DNA from: CATQGW01 sp965242565
Lineage (GTDB): Bacteria > Chloroflexota > Dehalococcoidia > Bin125
Assembly (NCBI GenBank): GCA_965242565.1
Contig: OZ251457.1
Span: 1,426,001 to 1,490,000, forward strand
Direction of reading: 5' to 3'
DNA length: 64,000 bases
The position numbers were made by a program, and so were the translations under genes. Below, piece after piece: positions 47,287-55,735 of this stretch. The notes under the pieces were generated by a model. The model was given only the letters and a program-made list of their open reading frames with translations. It was not told the origin of the DNA and did no database searches. Numbering within the stretch: position 1 is the stretch's first letter; each line of letters starts with the position of its first letter.

Positions 47287-47550
47287 CTAGGGTTCGGTGC
47301 GCTCAGGTTGCACGACGTGGAAGATGCCATCGGCTCTGTATTCTGCCTGCCTGATATCGCCGACTGTGAGGATCTCGTTGATGACCTCGCCGAGATAACT
47401 GCCGTCGCCATCGACGCTACAGTAGAACCTGTTCACAGCAACGACAGGCATGTCCGTTTGCCCGGGCCGCAACGACGCAGGCTTCACCGTTCGATGTTCG
47501 CCGATGATTGCCGTCACCTGAATCTCGTAGATCGTGCCAAGGTCGAACAT
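47287..47550 (-). CDS. Small protein of unknown function next to the methyltransferase
   Basis: 87 aa (MFDLGTIYEIQVTAIIG...). A strong GGAGGAG 7 nt before the ATG at 47548-47550 supports translation. Predicted mostly beta with an alternating hydrophobic pattern and no recognised motif. It converges with the methyltransferase gene, ending 13 nt from it, and lies inside the segment flanked by the IMPase 3' duplication. It may belong to the same acquired module; no function assigned. Confidence 0.65.
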   Translation of the reverse strand: MFDLGTIYEIQVTAIIGEHRTVKPASLRPGQTDMPVVAVNRFYCSVDGDGSYLGEVINEILTVGDIRQAEYRADGIFHVVQPERTEP

Positions 47551-47660
47551 TTGGATTCTCCTCCGCAGCATCGCAACGGGCAATCGCCTGATGCTGGTGG
47601 CATGCGCCTCGTCTCGAGCGCAGTGCAGTTAGTATATCAGCTCAACGTGAAGTTGGAGCA

Positions 47661-48470
47661 TCACACCAGCCGCCAGCCCGAGCGCCGCCACAACTCCCGC
47701 GCCTCCGCGTGAATCAGCGGCCGCCCCGCAATCAACCCCCGCACCGACGGCTCGCGCTGATTGAAGCGCAACTCCCTGCCCTCCACATCCGTCACCTGCG
47801 CGCCCGCCGCGGCGAGCAACGCCGCCCCGCCGGCCACATCCCACTCATGCCGACGCCCCACCGTAAACATCAGACAGCCCGTCCCACTCGCCAGCAGCGC
47901 CATTCGGTACGCGATCGAGCCGATCGGCAGCAGCTTCGTCCCCTCGGGCACCGGCGGCAGATCGCCGAAGCGCCACTCGCCGCGGCCGGCCAGCATGTAG
48001 CCGTCGCCCAGCGAGAGCGCGCTATCCAGTTCGAGCGCGCCGTTCTCCACTCCAACTACTGCGGCGAACAGCTCGCCCTGCGCCGGGTTATAGACGACGC
48101 CCACAGTCGCCGCGCCGCCGACCGCCAGCCCGATCGATACCGCGTACTCCGGCACGCCCTGCAGAAACTCCCGCGTGCCGTCGAGCGGATCCACGATCCA
48201 GACCCGCTCGCGCGACAGCCGCGCGCCGTCGTCCGTTTGCTCTTCGCTCAGCCAGCCGTCGTCGGGAAACGCGCCCAGCAGCGCGCGGCGCAGCGAGTCG
48301 TCCACCGCGATATCCGCTTCCGAGACCAGCTCCGCGCCCCAGCGGTCGCCCGGCTTCCAGCCGTAGCGCGCACCCTTCTCGCCGTAGCGCAGCAGCAGCG
48401 CGCCCGCGTCCTGCGCCGCCGCTTTGGCGGCAGCCAACTCCTCCGCGAAATCGGATTCGGTAACACTCAC
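47661..48470 (-). CDS. Inositol monophosphatase family (CysQ-like) phosphatase
   Basis: 269 aa. Lithium-sensitive phosphatase motifs: Glu of SEEQTDD (~80), WIVDPLDGTREFLQG (~100) and WDVAGGAALLAAAGAQVTD (~215). These bind Mg and the phosphate ester. The DGTREF(L) version is common in 3'(2'),5'-bisphosphate nucleotidases (CysQ), so that role is as likely as inositol phosphate hydrolysis. The start is GTG at 48468-48470 with a weak ribosome-binding site. The stop codon region is duplicated at 45450. It follows the 2-hydroxyacid dehydrogenase by 9 nt on the same strand. Confidence 0.9.
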   Translation of the reverse strand: MSVTESDFAEELAAAKAAAQDAGALLLRYGEKGARYGWKPGDRWGAELVSEADIAVDDSLRRALLGAFPDDGWLSEEQTDDGARLSRERVWIVDPLDGTREFLQGVPEYAVSIGLAVGGAATVGVVYNPAQGELFAAVVGVENGALELDSALSLGDGYMLAGRGEWRFGDLPPVPEGTKLLPIGSIAYRMALLASGTGCLMFTVGRRHEWDVAGGAALLAAAGAQVTDVEGRELRFNQREPSVRGLIAGRPLIHAEARELWRRSGWRLV

Positions 48471-48479
48471 TCGCGCGAC

Positions 48480-49448
48480 TCAGAAACCGGCCTGTTTGTC
48501 GACCAGGCCGACCAGCTCGCGCCCGCCGCGGTAGCGCCGCAGATTTTCGCAGAAGCGCTCCAGGTTGCGCCCCGCCCGCAGCTGGCTCGCGCCGGCGGTA
48601 TGCGGCGTCATGACGACGTTATCGAGCGCAAACACCGGATGGTCGGCGGGCAGCGGCTCGCCCTCGACCACGTCCAGCGCCGCCCCGCGCAGCTGTCCGC
48701 TCTCGATCGCCTCGATCAGCGCCTCCAGCTCGATAATCTCGCCGCGCGTCACGTTCATGATCACCGCGCCCGGCTTCATTTTGCCGAACCGCTCGCGGTT
48801 GAACAGATGCCGCGTTTCCTCCGTCAGCGGCGTGCAGACCGCTACCACATCGCAGCGCGCCAGCATCTCGTCCAGCTTGTCCATCCCCAGCACCATCCGC
48901 ACCTCCGCCGTCGCCGGCACCGGCATCGCGTCGACCGCGCGCACCTCCATGCCGAAGCCGCGCGCCCGCTGCGCGATGGCCCGCCCCGTGCCGCCGAAAC
49001 CGACGATGCCCATCGTCAGCCCTTCGAGCTCGAACGCCGCGCGCCGCATCGCCACCCGCTCGCCCCAGGCCTCGCCGCGCAGCCGCAGCGCCGGCCCCAG
49101 CGAGCGCGCCAGCGCCAGCAGCAGCGCGAAGCCGTGATCGGCCAGATGCGGCCCCACCAGCCCCTTCTCGCCCGTCAGCGGGATGTCAGCCTCGCGGAAC
49201 GCCTCGAAAAGGTAGCCGTCCACCCCCGACGCCGTGGCATGCACCCACTTGAGTTCCGAGGCTTCGGCGAACAGCTCGGGCGTGAGGTAACCCAGCAGCA
49301 CCTCCGCCTCCGCGATCTGCTCCATCGCATCCTCGCGGTTGTGCGCCACGACCACCTCGGCGTCGCTCCCCGCCGCCGCGCGAATCCGCGCCAAATCGTC
49401 GTCCGACACCTCCGGCAGCGTCAGCCCCGGCATCACCAGCACGCGCAT
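48480..49448 (-). CDS. D-isomer-specific 2-hydroxyacid dehydrogenase
   Basis: 322 aa. NAD-binding motif GFGGTGRAIAQR at ~150-160; catalytic Arg in NVTRGEII (~233), Glu in VVEGEPLP (~260) and His in TPHTAGAS (~283), the complete triad of this family. It reduces 2-keto acids or oxidises D-2-hydroxy acids; substrate unknown. GGAGGAG is 5 nt before the ATG. Likely co-transcribed with the IMPase gene. Confidence 0.92.
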   Translation of the reverse strand: MRVLVMPGLTLPEVSDDDLARIRAAAGSDAEVVVAHNREDAMEQIAEAEVLLGYLTPELFAEASELKWVHATASGVDGYLFEAFREADIPLTGEKGLVGPHLADHGFALLLALARSLGPALRLRGEAWGERVAMRRAAFELEGLTMGIVGFGGTGRAIAQRARGFGMEVRAVDAMPVPATAEVRMVLGMDKLDEMLARCDVVAVCTPLTEETRHLFNRERFGKMKPGAVIMNVTRGEIIELEALIEAIESGQLRGAALDVVEGEPLPADHPVFALDNVVMTPHTAGASQLRAGRNLERFCENLRRYRGGRELVGLVDKQAGF

Positions 49449-49464
49449 TGTTGCTCCTCCCGAT

Positions 49465-49977
49465 TCAGTCCAGCAGCGTGATTAGGGCGGTGGTGATGCC
49501 GATGTTGGCGCCGAAGGCGATCGTGAACGCGGCGACCAATATCCGCGTCTGCGCCCGCTGTGCCGCGTCGAATGCCCCACGCATCGCCCGCTGTTCTCTT
49601 CCGGATTCCTGGCGCGTCTCCCGCAACTCCTCGCCGAACTCCCGGCGCACCTCCCGCAGCTCCGCGCCGAACTCTTTGCGCGTCTCCTGCAGCTCCACGC
49701 CGAACTCCCGGCGCATCTCGCGCAGCTCTCCGCGAAGCTCTTCGCGCAGATCGGTCAGCCCCTGCTCGACATTCGTCAGCCGATTGTCGATCCGGATCAC
49801 GTCTCCCCGCAGGCTGACGAGTTCCGCTTCCACACGATCGAGGCGACCGTCAAGACGGCGCACATCGTCGGCGCTGGCGAGCTGCTTCGGCAAGCCCACC
49901 ACGAGCTCGTCCGCGATCTCCTCGGGGAGACCCTTTGCGACCAGGCGATTTCGCCACTCCATCACTTGCGACACCAT
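49465..49977 (-). CDS. Coiled-coil protein with hendecad repeats and C-terminal membrane helix
   Basis: 170 aa. After a short helical N-terminus (DELVVGLPKQLASADDVRRL) comes a long coiled coil with 11-residue periodicity (REFGVELQETR, KEFGAELREVR, REFGEELRETR), followed by a hydrophobic helix (ILVAAFTIAFGANIGITTALI) at the very end. This is the layout of small CCDC90/DUF1640-like tail-anchored proteins. ATG at 49975-49977 has AAGGGGGAGG upstream. Function unknown. Confidence 0.75.
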   Translation of the reverse strand: MVSQVMEWRNRLVAKGLPEEIADELVVGLPKQLASADDVRRLDGRLDRVEAELVSLRGDVIRIDNRLTNVEQGLTDLREELRGELREMRREFGVELQETRKEFGAELREVRREFGEELRETRQESGREQRAMRGAFDAAQRAQTRILVAAFTIAFGANIGITTALITLLD

Positions 49978-50054
49978 GGCCTCCCCCCTTCGCCGCACAG
50001 CCTACCCGATCGCCCCGCCGCTATCCTGTCCCCAGCCAGCCGAGAGGAGCCCCC

Positions 50055-50978
50055 ATGCAGTTCGGAGCCCAGGTCAGCGCCTACCTCACCTCGTGGGACG
50101 ACATCCGCGCCGTCGCCCGGGCGATGGACGCCGGCAACTACGACTCGATCTGGTTCGCCGACCACTTCGTGCCGCCCAACCGCGGCAAGGCGGTCGAGGG
50201 CCGCGAGGCCTACGAAGCCTTCGCGCTGGCCGCCGCCGTCGCCGCCTGCACCGAGCGGCTCCGCATCGGACACCTCGTGCTCGGCAACACCTACCGCAAC
50301 CCGGCCCTGGCGGCCAAAATCGCCGGCAGCATCGACCACATCTCGCACGGACGCTTCACGCTCGGCATCGGCGCCTCCTGGTTCCGCCGCGAGCACGACG
50401 CCTACGGCTGGAAATTCCCCGGTATGCGCGAGCGCCAGGACCGCTTCGAGGAAGCCTGCAAAATGCTGCGTACCATCTTTCACGCCGCTAACGAACTGGT
50501 CACGTTCGACGGCGAGTACTACTCGCTCGACGAAGCCCCGCTCTCGCCCGGCGCATACGACGCGCCGATCCCAATTCTGGTCGGCGGTACCGGTCCCAAA
50601 CGCACGCTGCGCACGCTCGCCATGTACGGTGACATCATGAACCTCGACGGCTGGGCCGGGCGCGGGATGTCAGTCGAACTGCTCAAGGAGAAGGTCGACA
50701 TCCTCCACCAACACTGCGAAGACGTCGGCCGCGACCCGGCCGAAATCAAAATCACCGCCCTGATGCCCTGCATGCTGACCGACGACGAGCAGGCGGCGCA
50801 ACAATGGGAGCAACAAATCGGCCCCGGCACGCTCGGCGGCCCCGCCGACAAGATCATCCAGCGCATCGCCGAATTCCAGGACTTCGGCATCGACGAGATC
50901 ATGTTCGGCCGCCGCGGCGACAACGACCCCGAATACTTCCAACGCCTCAACGCCGAGGTGATCGCGCAGTTCAAGTGA
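50055..50978 (+). CDS. LLM-class flavin/F420-dependent oxidoreductase
   Basis: 307-aa TIM-barrel oxidoreductase of the bacterial luciferase-like family. Typical segments: SIWFADHFVPP near 32, RIGHLVLGNTYRNPALAAKI near 75, SHGRFTLGIGASWFRREHDAYG near 95-115, and PILVGGTGPKRTLRTLA near 175. It uses reduced FMN or F420; cofactor and substrate are not decided by sequence. GAGAGGAG precedes the ATG. Monocistronic between minus-strand genes. Confidence 0.92.
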   Translation: MQFGAQVSAYLTSWDDIRAVARAMDAGNYDSIWFADHFVPPNRGKAVEGREAYEAFALAAAVAACTERLRIGHLVLGNTYRNPALAAKIAGSIDHISHGRFTLGIGASWFRREHDAYGWKFPGMRERQDRFEEACKMLRTIFHAANELVTFDGEYYSLDEAPLSPGAYDAPIPILVGGTGPKRTLRTLAMYGDIMNLDGWAGRGMSVELLKEKVDILHQHCEDVGRDPAEIKITALMPCMLTDDEQAAQQWEQQIGPGTLGGPADKIIQRIAEFQDFGIDEIMFGRRGDNDPEYFQRLNAEVIAQFK

Positions 50979-50997
50979 CGCCGCCAACGAACGCTGC

Positions 50998-51543
50998 TCA
51001 AACGATGCTCGTGCCTCCTGGCGGAAGACTGAGGTAGATGAGCAGCTCGGCGAGCGATTCCTCGGCGAAGCGCTGCTCGAACGGTTGCAGCTGCGGGATG
51101 CGTGACTGCTTGGTCGTCACCTCAACGACCTCGGCTTGCGTCACGATCTCGACGAGACGGCCTTCAAGGTACTCCGTGATCTCCCTGCTCACCCGCTCGT
51201 GCAGAGTGGAGAATGCGATCACGTCGCTGGCCTTGCCACGCTGGTACCAGAGACGATCCTTGAGTCCGCCGGCGCTCTGGCCGATGTAGACAGCAGTGAA
51301 CGCTCTCTGGTCGTTGCGGTTGAGAGCGAGATATACGCCCCGTTGCCCTGTCTCGTAGATGCCGTGTGGCTCCAGTTCAGGGCGCTGTACACGAGCGAAT
51401 TGATCACCCATAGGAAAGCCGAAGGCTGTCCACACTGAACCGAGGCGTTCGCCGCGCCACAGTTCTGTGGGAGTTCCGGTGGGGTACGTGATCCGAATCG
51501 CTTCCGCGATCCACTGCTTGTCGGTTCGCTGTATGTCGGTCAT
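50998..51543 (-). CDS. GIY-YIG domain protein
   Basis: 181 aa. The GIY-YIG core is at 69-97: GVYLALNRND ... AVYIGQSAGGLKDRL, with the catalytic Arg97. N-terminal residues 1-65 and the C-terminal ~70 residues (Leu-rich, RRLVE...QSRIPQL-like) are specific extensions. Members with YIGQSG are often nucleases in defence or restriction contexts. AAAGGA lies 8 nt before the ATG. Less GC-rich than its neighbours. Together with the following plus-strand genes it forms a likely defence cluster. Confidence 0.75.
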   Translation of the reverse strand: MTDIQRTDKQWIAEAIRITYPTGTPTELWRGERLGSVWTAFGFPMGDQFARVQRPELEPHGIYETGQRGVYLALNRNDQRAFTAVYIGQSAGGLKDRLWYQRGKASDVIAFSTLHERVSREITEYLEGRLVEIVTQAEVVEVTTKQSRIPQLQPFEQRFAEESLAELLIYLSLPPGGTSIV

Positions 51544-51625
51544 TGGTTCGTTCCTTTCCTGCGGCCTTGACAGGATGCCCTCCTTAGGCTAGCTTGACCA
51601 AGCATCAGTCGGAAAGGTGTCTGCG

Positions 51626-52126
51626 ATGTCCTGTCACGAAGCGAACGAACGCACTCCCTTGCCGGAGAATCGGCTCGCCAAGGCTCGCCAACGGGCTGAC
51701 TGGCCCAAGGGTCGCTCGCTCAATGTGTGGACGACGTATTTTGGTGTCACGGATCTGTTCGAGACAGTGTCAAAGGCGATCGGCGATGAGTTGCCACGCC
51801 TAACGGCCAGACGGTTCATGCTGGGAATCTGGCACGTCAGCGATGCCGGCGACCTGAGCACGAACTACCTCGGTGTAGACGTAGCGCGCGAATTTCCCGG
51901 GTGTGTTGGGATCGCCGTGTTCAAGTACGCCGTTGCGCGAGTTGGTGAGCAACGCGTTCATCAGCTGCACTGCACTCATCAGTGGCGGGACGGGCGCATC
52001 TACTACCCTGGTGACAGCGAGCACCACGCGGTTCACACGCTCTTCCTCATTCCGTCCCTCGACTACTGGGAGCGGCATCAGAGGGATTTCGTCAAGCTCG
52101 CAGCCGACATCAACGCGGCTATCTAA
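51626..52126 (+). CDS. Protein of unknown function in nuclease cluster
   Basis: 166 aa with no recognised motif. Predicted mixed alpha/beta; contains HVSDAGDLSTNYLGVDVAR and HHAVHTLFLIPSLDYW. ATG at 51626-51628 has GGAAAGG 7 nt upstream; an upstream GTG at 51617 is possible. It diverges from the GIY-YIG gene with an ~80-nt shared upstream region and has the same lower GC. Probably part of the same module. Confidence 0.65.
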   Translation: MSCHEANERTPLPENRLAKARQRADWPKGRSLNVWTTYFGVTDLFETVSKAIGDELPRLTARRFMLGIWHVSDAGDLSTNYLGVDVAREFPGCVGIAVFKYAVARVGEQRVHQLHCTHQWRDGRIYYPGDSEHHAVHTLFLIPSLDYWERHQRDFVKLAADINAAI

Positions 52127-52256
52127 GCGGCGCGCTGCCGCCGTGAGATGGGCTGGCAGGCGACTTTGGACGCTAGTCTGCCCGAGGCCGACATCGCTGG
52201 CACGTTCCCCGCGGGTGCCGAGGTGCTAGACTACGAGCACGGAAAGGAGGCGCACG

Positions 52257-52454
52257 ATGGCCACCCGAAAGTGGCTGGATCGCGACCTGACGCAGGAGGA
52301 GCTTGACGCGATCCTGCACGCCATTCCGCCGGACCTCGAATCCACTCCGGAAGAGGACGCCGAAGATCTGGCTGCATTCGAGCGAGGCGAAGAGCAGATC
52401 CGACAAGGCCGCTGGATCACGCTTGAGGAGCTCGAGCGCAAGTACCCCGACTAG
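52257..52454 (+). CDS. Small acidic protein, antitoxin-like, no toxin partner seen
   Basis: 65 aa, strongly acidic, with the ending IRQGRWITLEELERKYPD. Endings of this type (…GRW/VISLEEL) are frequent in antitoxins of RelB/ParD-like systems, but no fold was recognised. Translation is well supported by AAGGAGG 6-7 nt before the ATG. The next gene, a NucS-like nuclease 29 nt downstream, is the only candidate partner. Confidence 0.6.
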   Translation: MATRKWLDRDLTQEELDAILHAIPPDLESTPEEDAEDLAAFERGEEQIRQGRWITLEELERKYPD

Positions 52455-52483
52455 CCACGGGGCACTGAGAGGACACCAAAGCT

Positions 52484-53569
52484 GTGGACGAGATCAACAT
52501 CTGGGCGCGAGATGAGGACGGGAGTGTGGTGCGAGTTGAGCGCGTCGCGCAGGTTGATTATGAGCACAACTTGGAGGAGACGTTGATCGCGCATCCCGAG
52601 ATGCTGATGCCCGAGCTCACGCTCGTCGCCCGTCAGCTCCAGACCGTGACTGGGCCGCTAGACCTACTCGGCGTGGACGATGATGGGCGGCTTACGGTCT
52701 TCGAGCTGAAGCGTGGCGACACACCGCGAGACGCCATCACGCAAGCGGTCGACTATGCCTCTTGGCTCGACTCCCTGAGCTTCGACGAATTGTCGCGCCG
52801 GCTGTCCGACCACAGACCGGCTGGAATTGCCCGTGGATTCGACGTGTTCGGAGACTGGTACGTCGAGACCTTCACAGAGGACCAGCTCGCTGGCATGCGT
52901 CCGACTCGCATTGTCCTGGTTGGTTTGGGCATTGAATCACACGCGGAACGCATGGCTCGCTGGCTGCGGGACAAAGGCGTCGACATCGAAGCACTGACGT
53001 TTCACGCATTCGAGCTCTCCGACCGGACACTCCTGGCGAGGCAGGTCGAGGTAGCGACTGACGTCCAGTCGCGTCCCCAGTCAGGAGGGCGTCCGCCCCA
53101 GCCGGATCCGGTCGCGCGTGCGGCGGAGTTCGATGCGCAGCAGCTTTACTTGGACGTGTATCAGATGGTCGCGTCCTGCTTTGATGAGACGCCGTGTCGC
53201 GTCCACACTTTCCGCAATGGCGTCAACTTCACACTCCCGCCGACGGACGATCGCAAGATCCAGCGATATCCGGCCTGGGGCGGCGTCTATGTGCGGACGG
53301 AGGAAAAAGGGCAAGTCAACATCTACGTTCGGCCTGCGGCAGTCGACGCATGTTCTGCCGAACACAAAACGCTTATGGGACAGATGCAGGCCTTGGGCGT
53401 TAGCATTAACCAAGGGCAACCTTGGGGTTCAGCGTTGGTGATCGACTTGCCGGAGACGCTGCAAAAAGCTAAGGCTCCCATCACTCAGTTCTTCGCCGCT
53501 GCTGTAGCGGCGTGGCGAGATAAGATGCGCGGGCGCGAGCAGGAGCAACACGGAGAGGAACCGCAATGA
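52484..53569 (+). CDS. NucS/DUF91-like PD-(D/E)XK nuclease
   Basis: 361 aa. Residues ~28-100 match the C-terminal nuclease domain of EndoMS/NucS: Glu31/32 (LEETLIAHPEM), Asp60 (GPLDLLGVD), Glu74-x-Lys76 (VFELKRG) and the helix AITQAVDYASWL. These are the PD-(D/E)XK residues, all present. The remaining ~250 residues are not recognised but include a C-terminal domain like DUF5655-type tails (inference). The start is GTG at 52484. The stop overlaps the start of the aldo/keto reductase (ATGA). Low-GC relative to flanks. Confidence 0.78.
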   Translation: MDEINIWARDEDGSVVRVERVAQVDYEHNLEETLIAHPEMLMPELTLVARQLQTVTGPLDLLGVDDDGRLTVFELKRGDTPRDAITQAVDYASWLDSLSFDELSRRLSDHRPAGIARGFDVFGDWYVETFTEDQLAGMRPTRIVLVGLGIESHAERMARWLRDKGVDIEALTFHAFELSDRTLLARQVEVATDVQSRPQSGGRPPQPDPVARAAEFDAQQLYLDVYQMVASCFDETPCRVHTFRNGVNFTLPPTDDRKIQRYPAWGGVYVRTEEKGQVNIYVRPAAVDACSAEHKTLMGQMQALGVSINQGQPWGSALVIDLPETLQKAKAPITQFFAAAVAAWRDKMRGREQEQHGEEPQ

Positions 53570-54561
53570 ACTACCGACGCATGGGACGCACCGGCCTCCG
53601 CGTCTCCGAAATCTGCCTCGGCACCATGACCTTCGGCTTCCAGACCGAAGAGCCGGAGGCGCAGCGGATCATGTCCGCCGCCGCCGAGCGCGGCGTCAAC
53701 TTCGTCGACACCGCCGATGTCTACCCCATCGGCGCAAACGCCGTCGGAACCACCGAAGAGATCGTCGGGCGCTGGCTCCAAACCCAGCCGCGCGACCGCG
53801 TCGTGCTCGCCACCAAATGCTTCGCGCCGATGGGCGACGACCCCAACCAGCGCGGAGCGTCGCGCCAGCACATCCTCTCCGCCGTCGACGAGTCGCTGCG
53901 CCGCTTGCAAACCGACTACATCGACCTCTACCAGCTGCACGGGCCCGACCGCCACACGCCGATCGAAGAGACGATGCAGGCGCTCGACGACCTGCGCCGC
54001 TGGGGCAAAATCCGCTACGCCGGCGCATCCAACTACCGCGCCTGGCAGCTGGGGCTGGCGCTCGCCGCCTCCGATAAGGCCGGCCTCACCCGCTTCGACT
54101 GCGACCAGCCGCGCTATAACATCCTCTGGCGCGATATCGAGGCCGACCTGCTGCCGCTCTGCCGCGACCAGGGCGTCGGCATCATCGCCTACAACCCGCT
54201 CGCCGGCGGCTTCCTCACCGGCAAATACGCCGATACCGAAGACCTCCAGCACAACACCCGCTTCACGCTCGGCAACGCCGGCCCGCGCTACCGCAAGCGC
54301 TACTGGGACGAAGCCCACTTCGCCCAGGTCTCCTCACTCCAGCAGCACTTCCGCGGACGCTCGATCACCCACGCCGCCATCGCCTGGGTGCTCGCCCAGG
54401 AAGGCGTCACCTCCGCCATCGTCGGCGCCTCCCGCGCCGAACAAATCGAAGACTCGCTCGATTACGACACCTTCGAGCTAACGGCAGAGGACCTGGAGTT
54501 CTGCGATCAAGCCTGGTACAACCTACCCCGTCCCAGCGACCCCGAAGTGGCTCTGCGCTAA
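53566..54561 (+). CDS. Aldo/keto reductase
   Basis: 331 aa with full tetrad Asp48, Tyr53 (FVDTADVYPIG), Lys84 (ATKCF) and His125 (LYQLHG), plus the cofactor signature SAIVGASRAEQIED. Differs from the 36818 paralogue by a longer loop after Tyr53 and a C-terminal tail. GC-rich codon use like the chromosome backbone, unlike the nuclease genes on either side, although its ATG overlaps the upstream nuclease stop by 4 nt. Confidence 0.92.
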   Translation: MNYRRMGRTGLRVSEICLGTMTFGFQTEEPEAQRIMSAAAERGVNFVDTADVYPIGANAVGTTEEIVGRWLQTQPRDRVVLATKCFAPMGDDPNQRGASRQHILSAVDESLRRLQTDYIDLYQLHGPDRHTPIEETMQALDDLRRWGKIRYAGASNYRAWQLGLALAASDKAGLTRFDCDQPRYNILWRDIEADLLPLCRDQGVGIIAYNPLAGGFLTGKYADTEDLQHNTRFTLGNAGPRYRKRYWDEAHFAQVSSLQQHFRGRSITHAAIAWVLAQEGVTSAIVGASRAEQIEDSLDYDTFELTAEDLEFCDQAWYNLPRPSDPEVALR

Positions 54562-54573
54562 GGAGGCGATGAG

Positions 54574-55680
54574 ATGGCAGAACGACAAGACGATGCGCCG
54601 ACCATCTGGCTGATCAAGCTCGGCCGTGACGGGCAGTTCGAGAGCGTGGGGCTGGAGCACCGCGCTGTGGCTCTCGGCTTTCAACCAGAGTCTGAGGACA
54701 TGACAGGGATGTCGAAGGAGCAGATCGCCGAAATGGTCGACAAGAAAGGCGGCCGTCGGTCCACCAAGATCCAGCTGCAGATGTTCAAGTGCGACATGAA
54801 GGTGGGTGATGGAGTCGTCGTCCCGCTGCACAATTCTCTGGGGAAGATGGCGGTCGGGCGGATCGTCGGCGGCTACCAGTACGAGAGCGTCGATCCACAA
54901 GACGTGGAGCCGGCTCACGCACAGGAGGTTGACAGCGCCGGTAGCCCAGCGCCTGTCTCAGCGGCATTCGGAGAACCAGTTCACAGGCGAGAGGTTGACT
55001 GGATAGTCGAATCGATGTCGAAGAAGAGCTTCGGGGAGCATCTGAAGCCGTTCTTCGATCCAAGGAGTACCCTGCGCCCCATCCGCAACCCGGAGGCTCG
55101 CGACCGGATTCGGATGCTCCTGGCCAGCGAAAGCACAGGCGATCCGCAGACTGCCGTCGACGCACCAGAGGATGACGGTCTCGCGAGTGGCGTTCCTCTT
55201 CAGCTAATCGCACAGGAAGAGATCGCAGAGCGCATACACAGTCGGTTCCGCGACGAGAAGCTGGAACGATTGGTCGCCGCTGTGTTGGAGGCTGAGGGCT
55301 ACGTGACGTTGCAGACGCCGCCGTCGCGCCCTGATCAAGGAGTGGATGTGCTCGCCGGCCACGGGCCGATGGGCTTCGATCCTCCCAGAATCTGCGTCCA
55401 GGTGAAGAACACTGCGTCGCCGATCGATGCGCCTACTGTCCAACAGCTGCACGGAGCGATGACGCAGTTCGGCGCCGACCAGTCGCTCTTCGTCAGTTGG
55501 AGCGGCTACACATCGGCGGCGGAGAGCGAAGCTCGGCGAAACTTCTTCACGATGCGGCTGTGGAAAGCCAGAGACGTGCTGGATGCCGTCTGCCGCAACT
55601 ATGAGAAGTTGCCGGGCGACATCCGCGCCGAGATCCCGCTCAAACAGGTGTGGACGCTGGTGCAGGACGACGACCTGTAG
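54574..55680 (+). CDS. Mrr-type restriction endonuclease (putative type IV)
   Basis: 368 aa. The C-terminal Mrr_cat domain has Glu near 230, Asp258 (DQGVDVLAG) and Gln276-x-Lys278 (CVQVKNT), followed by VQQLHGAMTQFGADQSLFVSW, the classic Mrr continuation. The N-terminal ~110 residues (IWLIKLGRDGQFE ... VGDGVVVPLHNSLG ... AVGRIVGGYQY) resemble the small beta domain found in other Mrr-like enzymes, possibly for modified-base reading (inference). Expected to cut modified foreign DNA. Starts 12 nt after the aldo/keto reductase; the stop is TAG. Lower GC than flanks. Confidence 0.85.
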   Translation: MAERQDDAPTIWLIKLGRDGQFESVGLEHRAVALGFQPESEDMTGMSKEQIAEMVDKKGGRRSTKIQLQMFKCDMKVGDGVVVPLHNSLGKMAVGRIVGGYQYESVDPQDVEPAHAQEVDSAGSPAPVSAAFGEPVHRREVDWIVESMSKKSFGEHLKPFFDPRSTLRPIRNPEARDRIRMLLASESTGDPQTAVDAPEDDGLASGVPLQLIAQEEIAERIHSRFRDEKLERLVAAVLEAEGYVTLQTPPSRPDQGVDVLAGHGPMGFDPPRICVQVKNTASPIDAPTVQQLHGAMTQFGADQSLFVSWSGYTSAAESEARRNFFTMRLWKARDVLDAVCRNYEKLPGDIRAEIPLKQVWTLVQDDDL

Positions 55681-55735
55681 AGAGCAGGCGCTACCATCGA
55701 GGGGACGCAAACTGTCCTGGAAAGGGAGCCCCACC

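Noticed and set aside
42150..47550. Complete DISARM system
   Set aside because: Only a helicase and a methylase are present; no drmA, drmB or drmC-like gene was recognised, and the helicase frame is interrupted.
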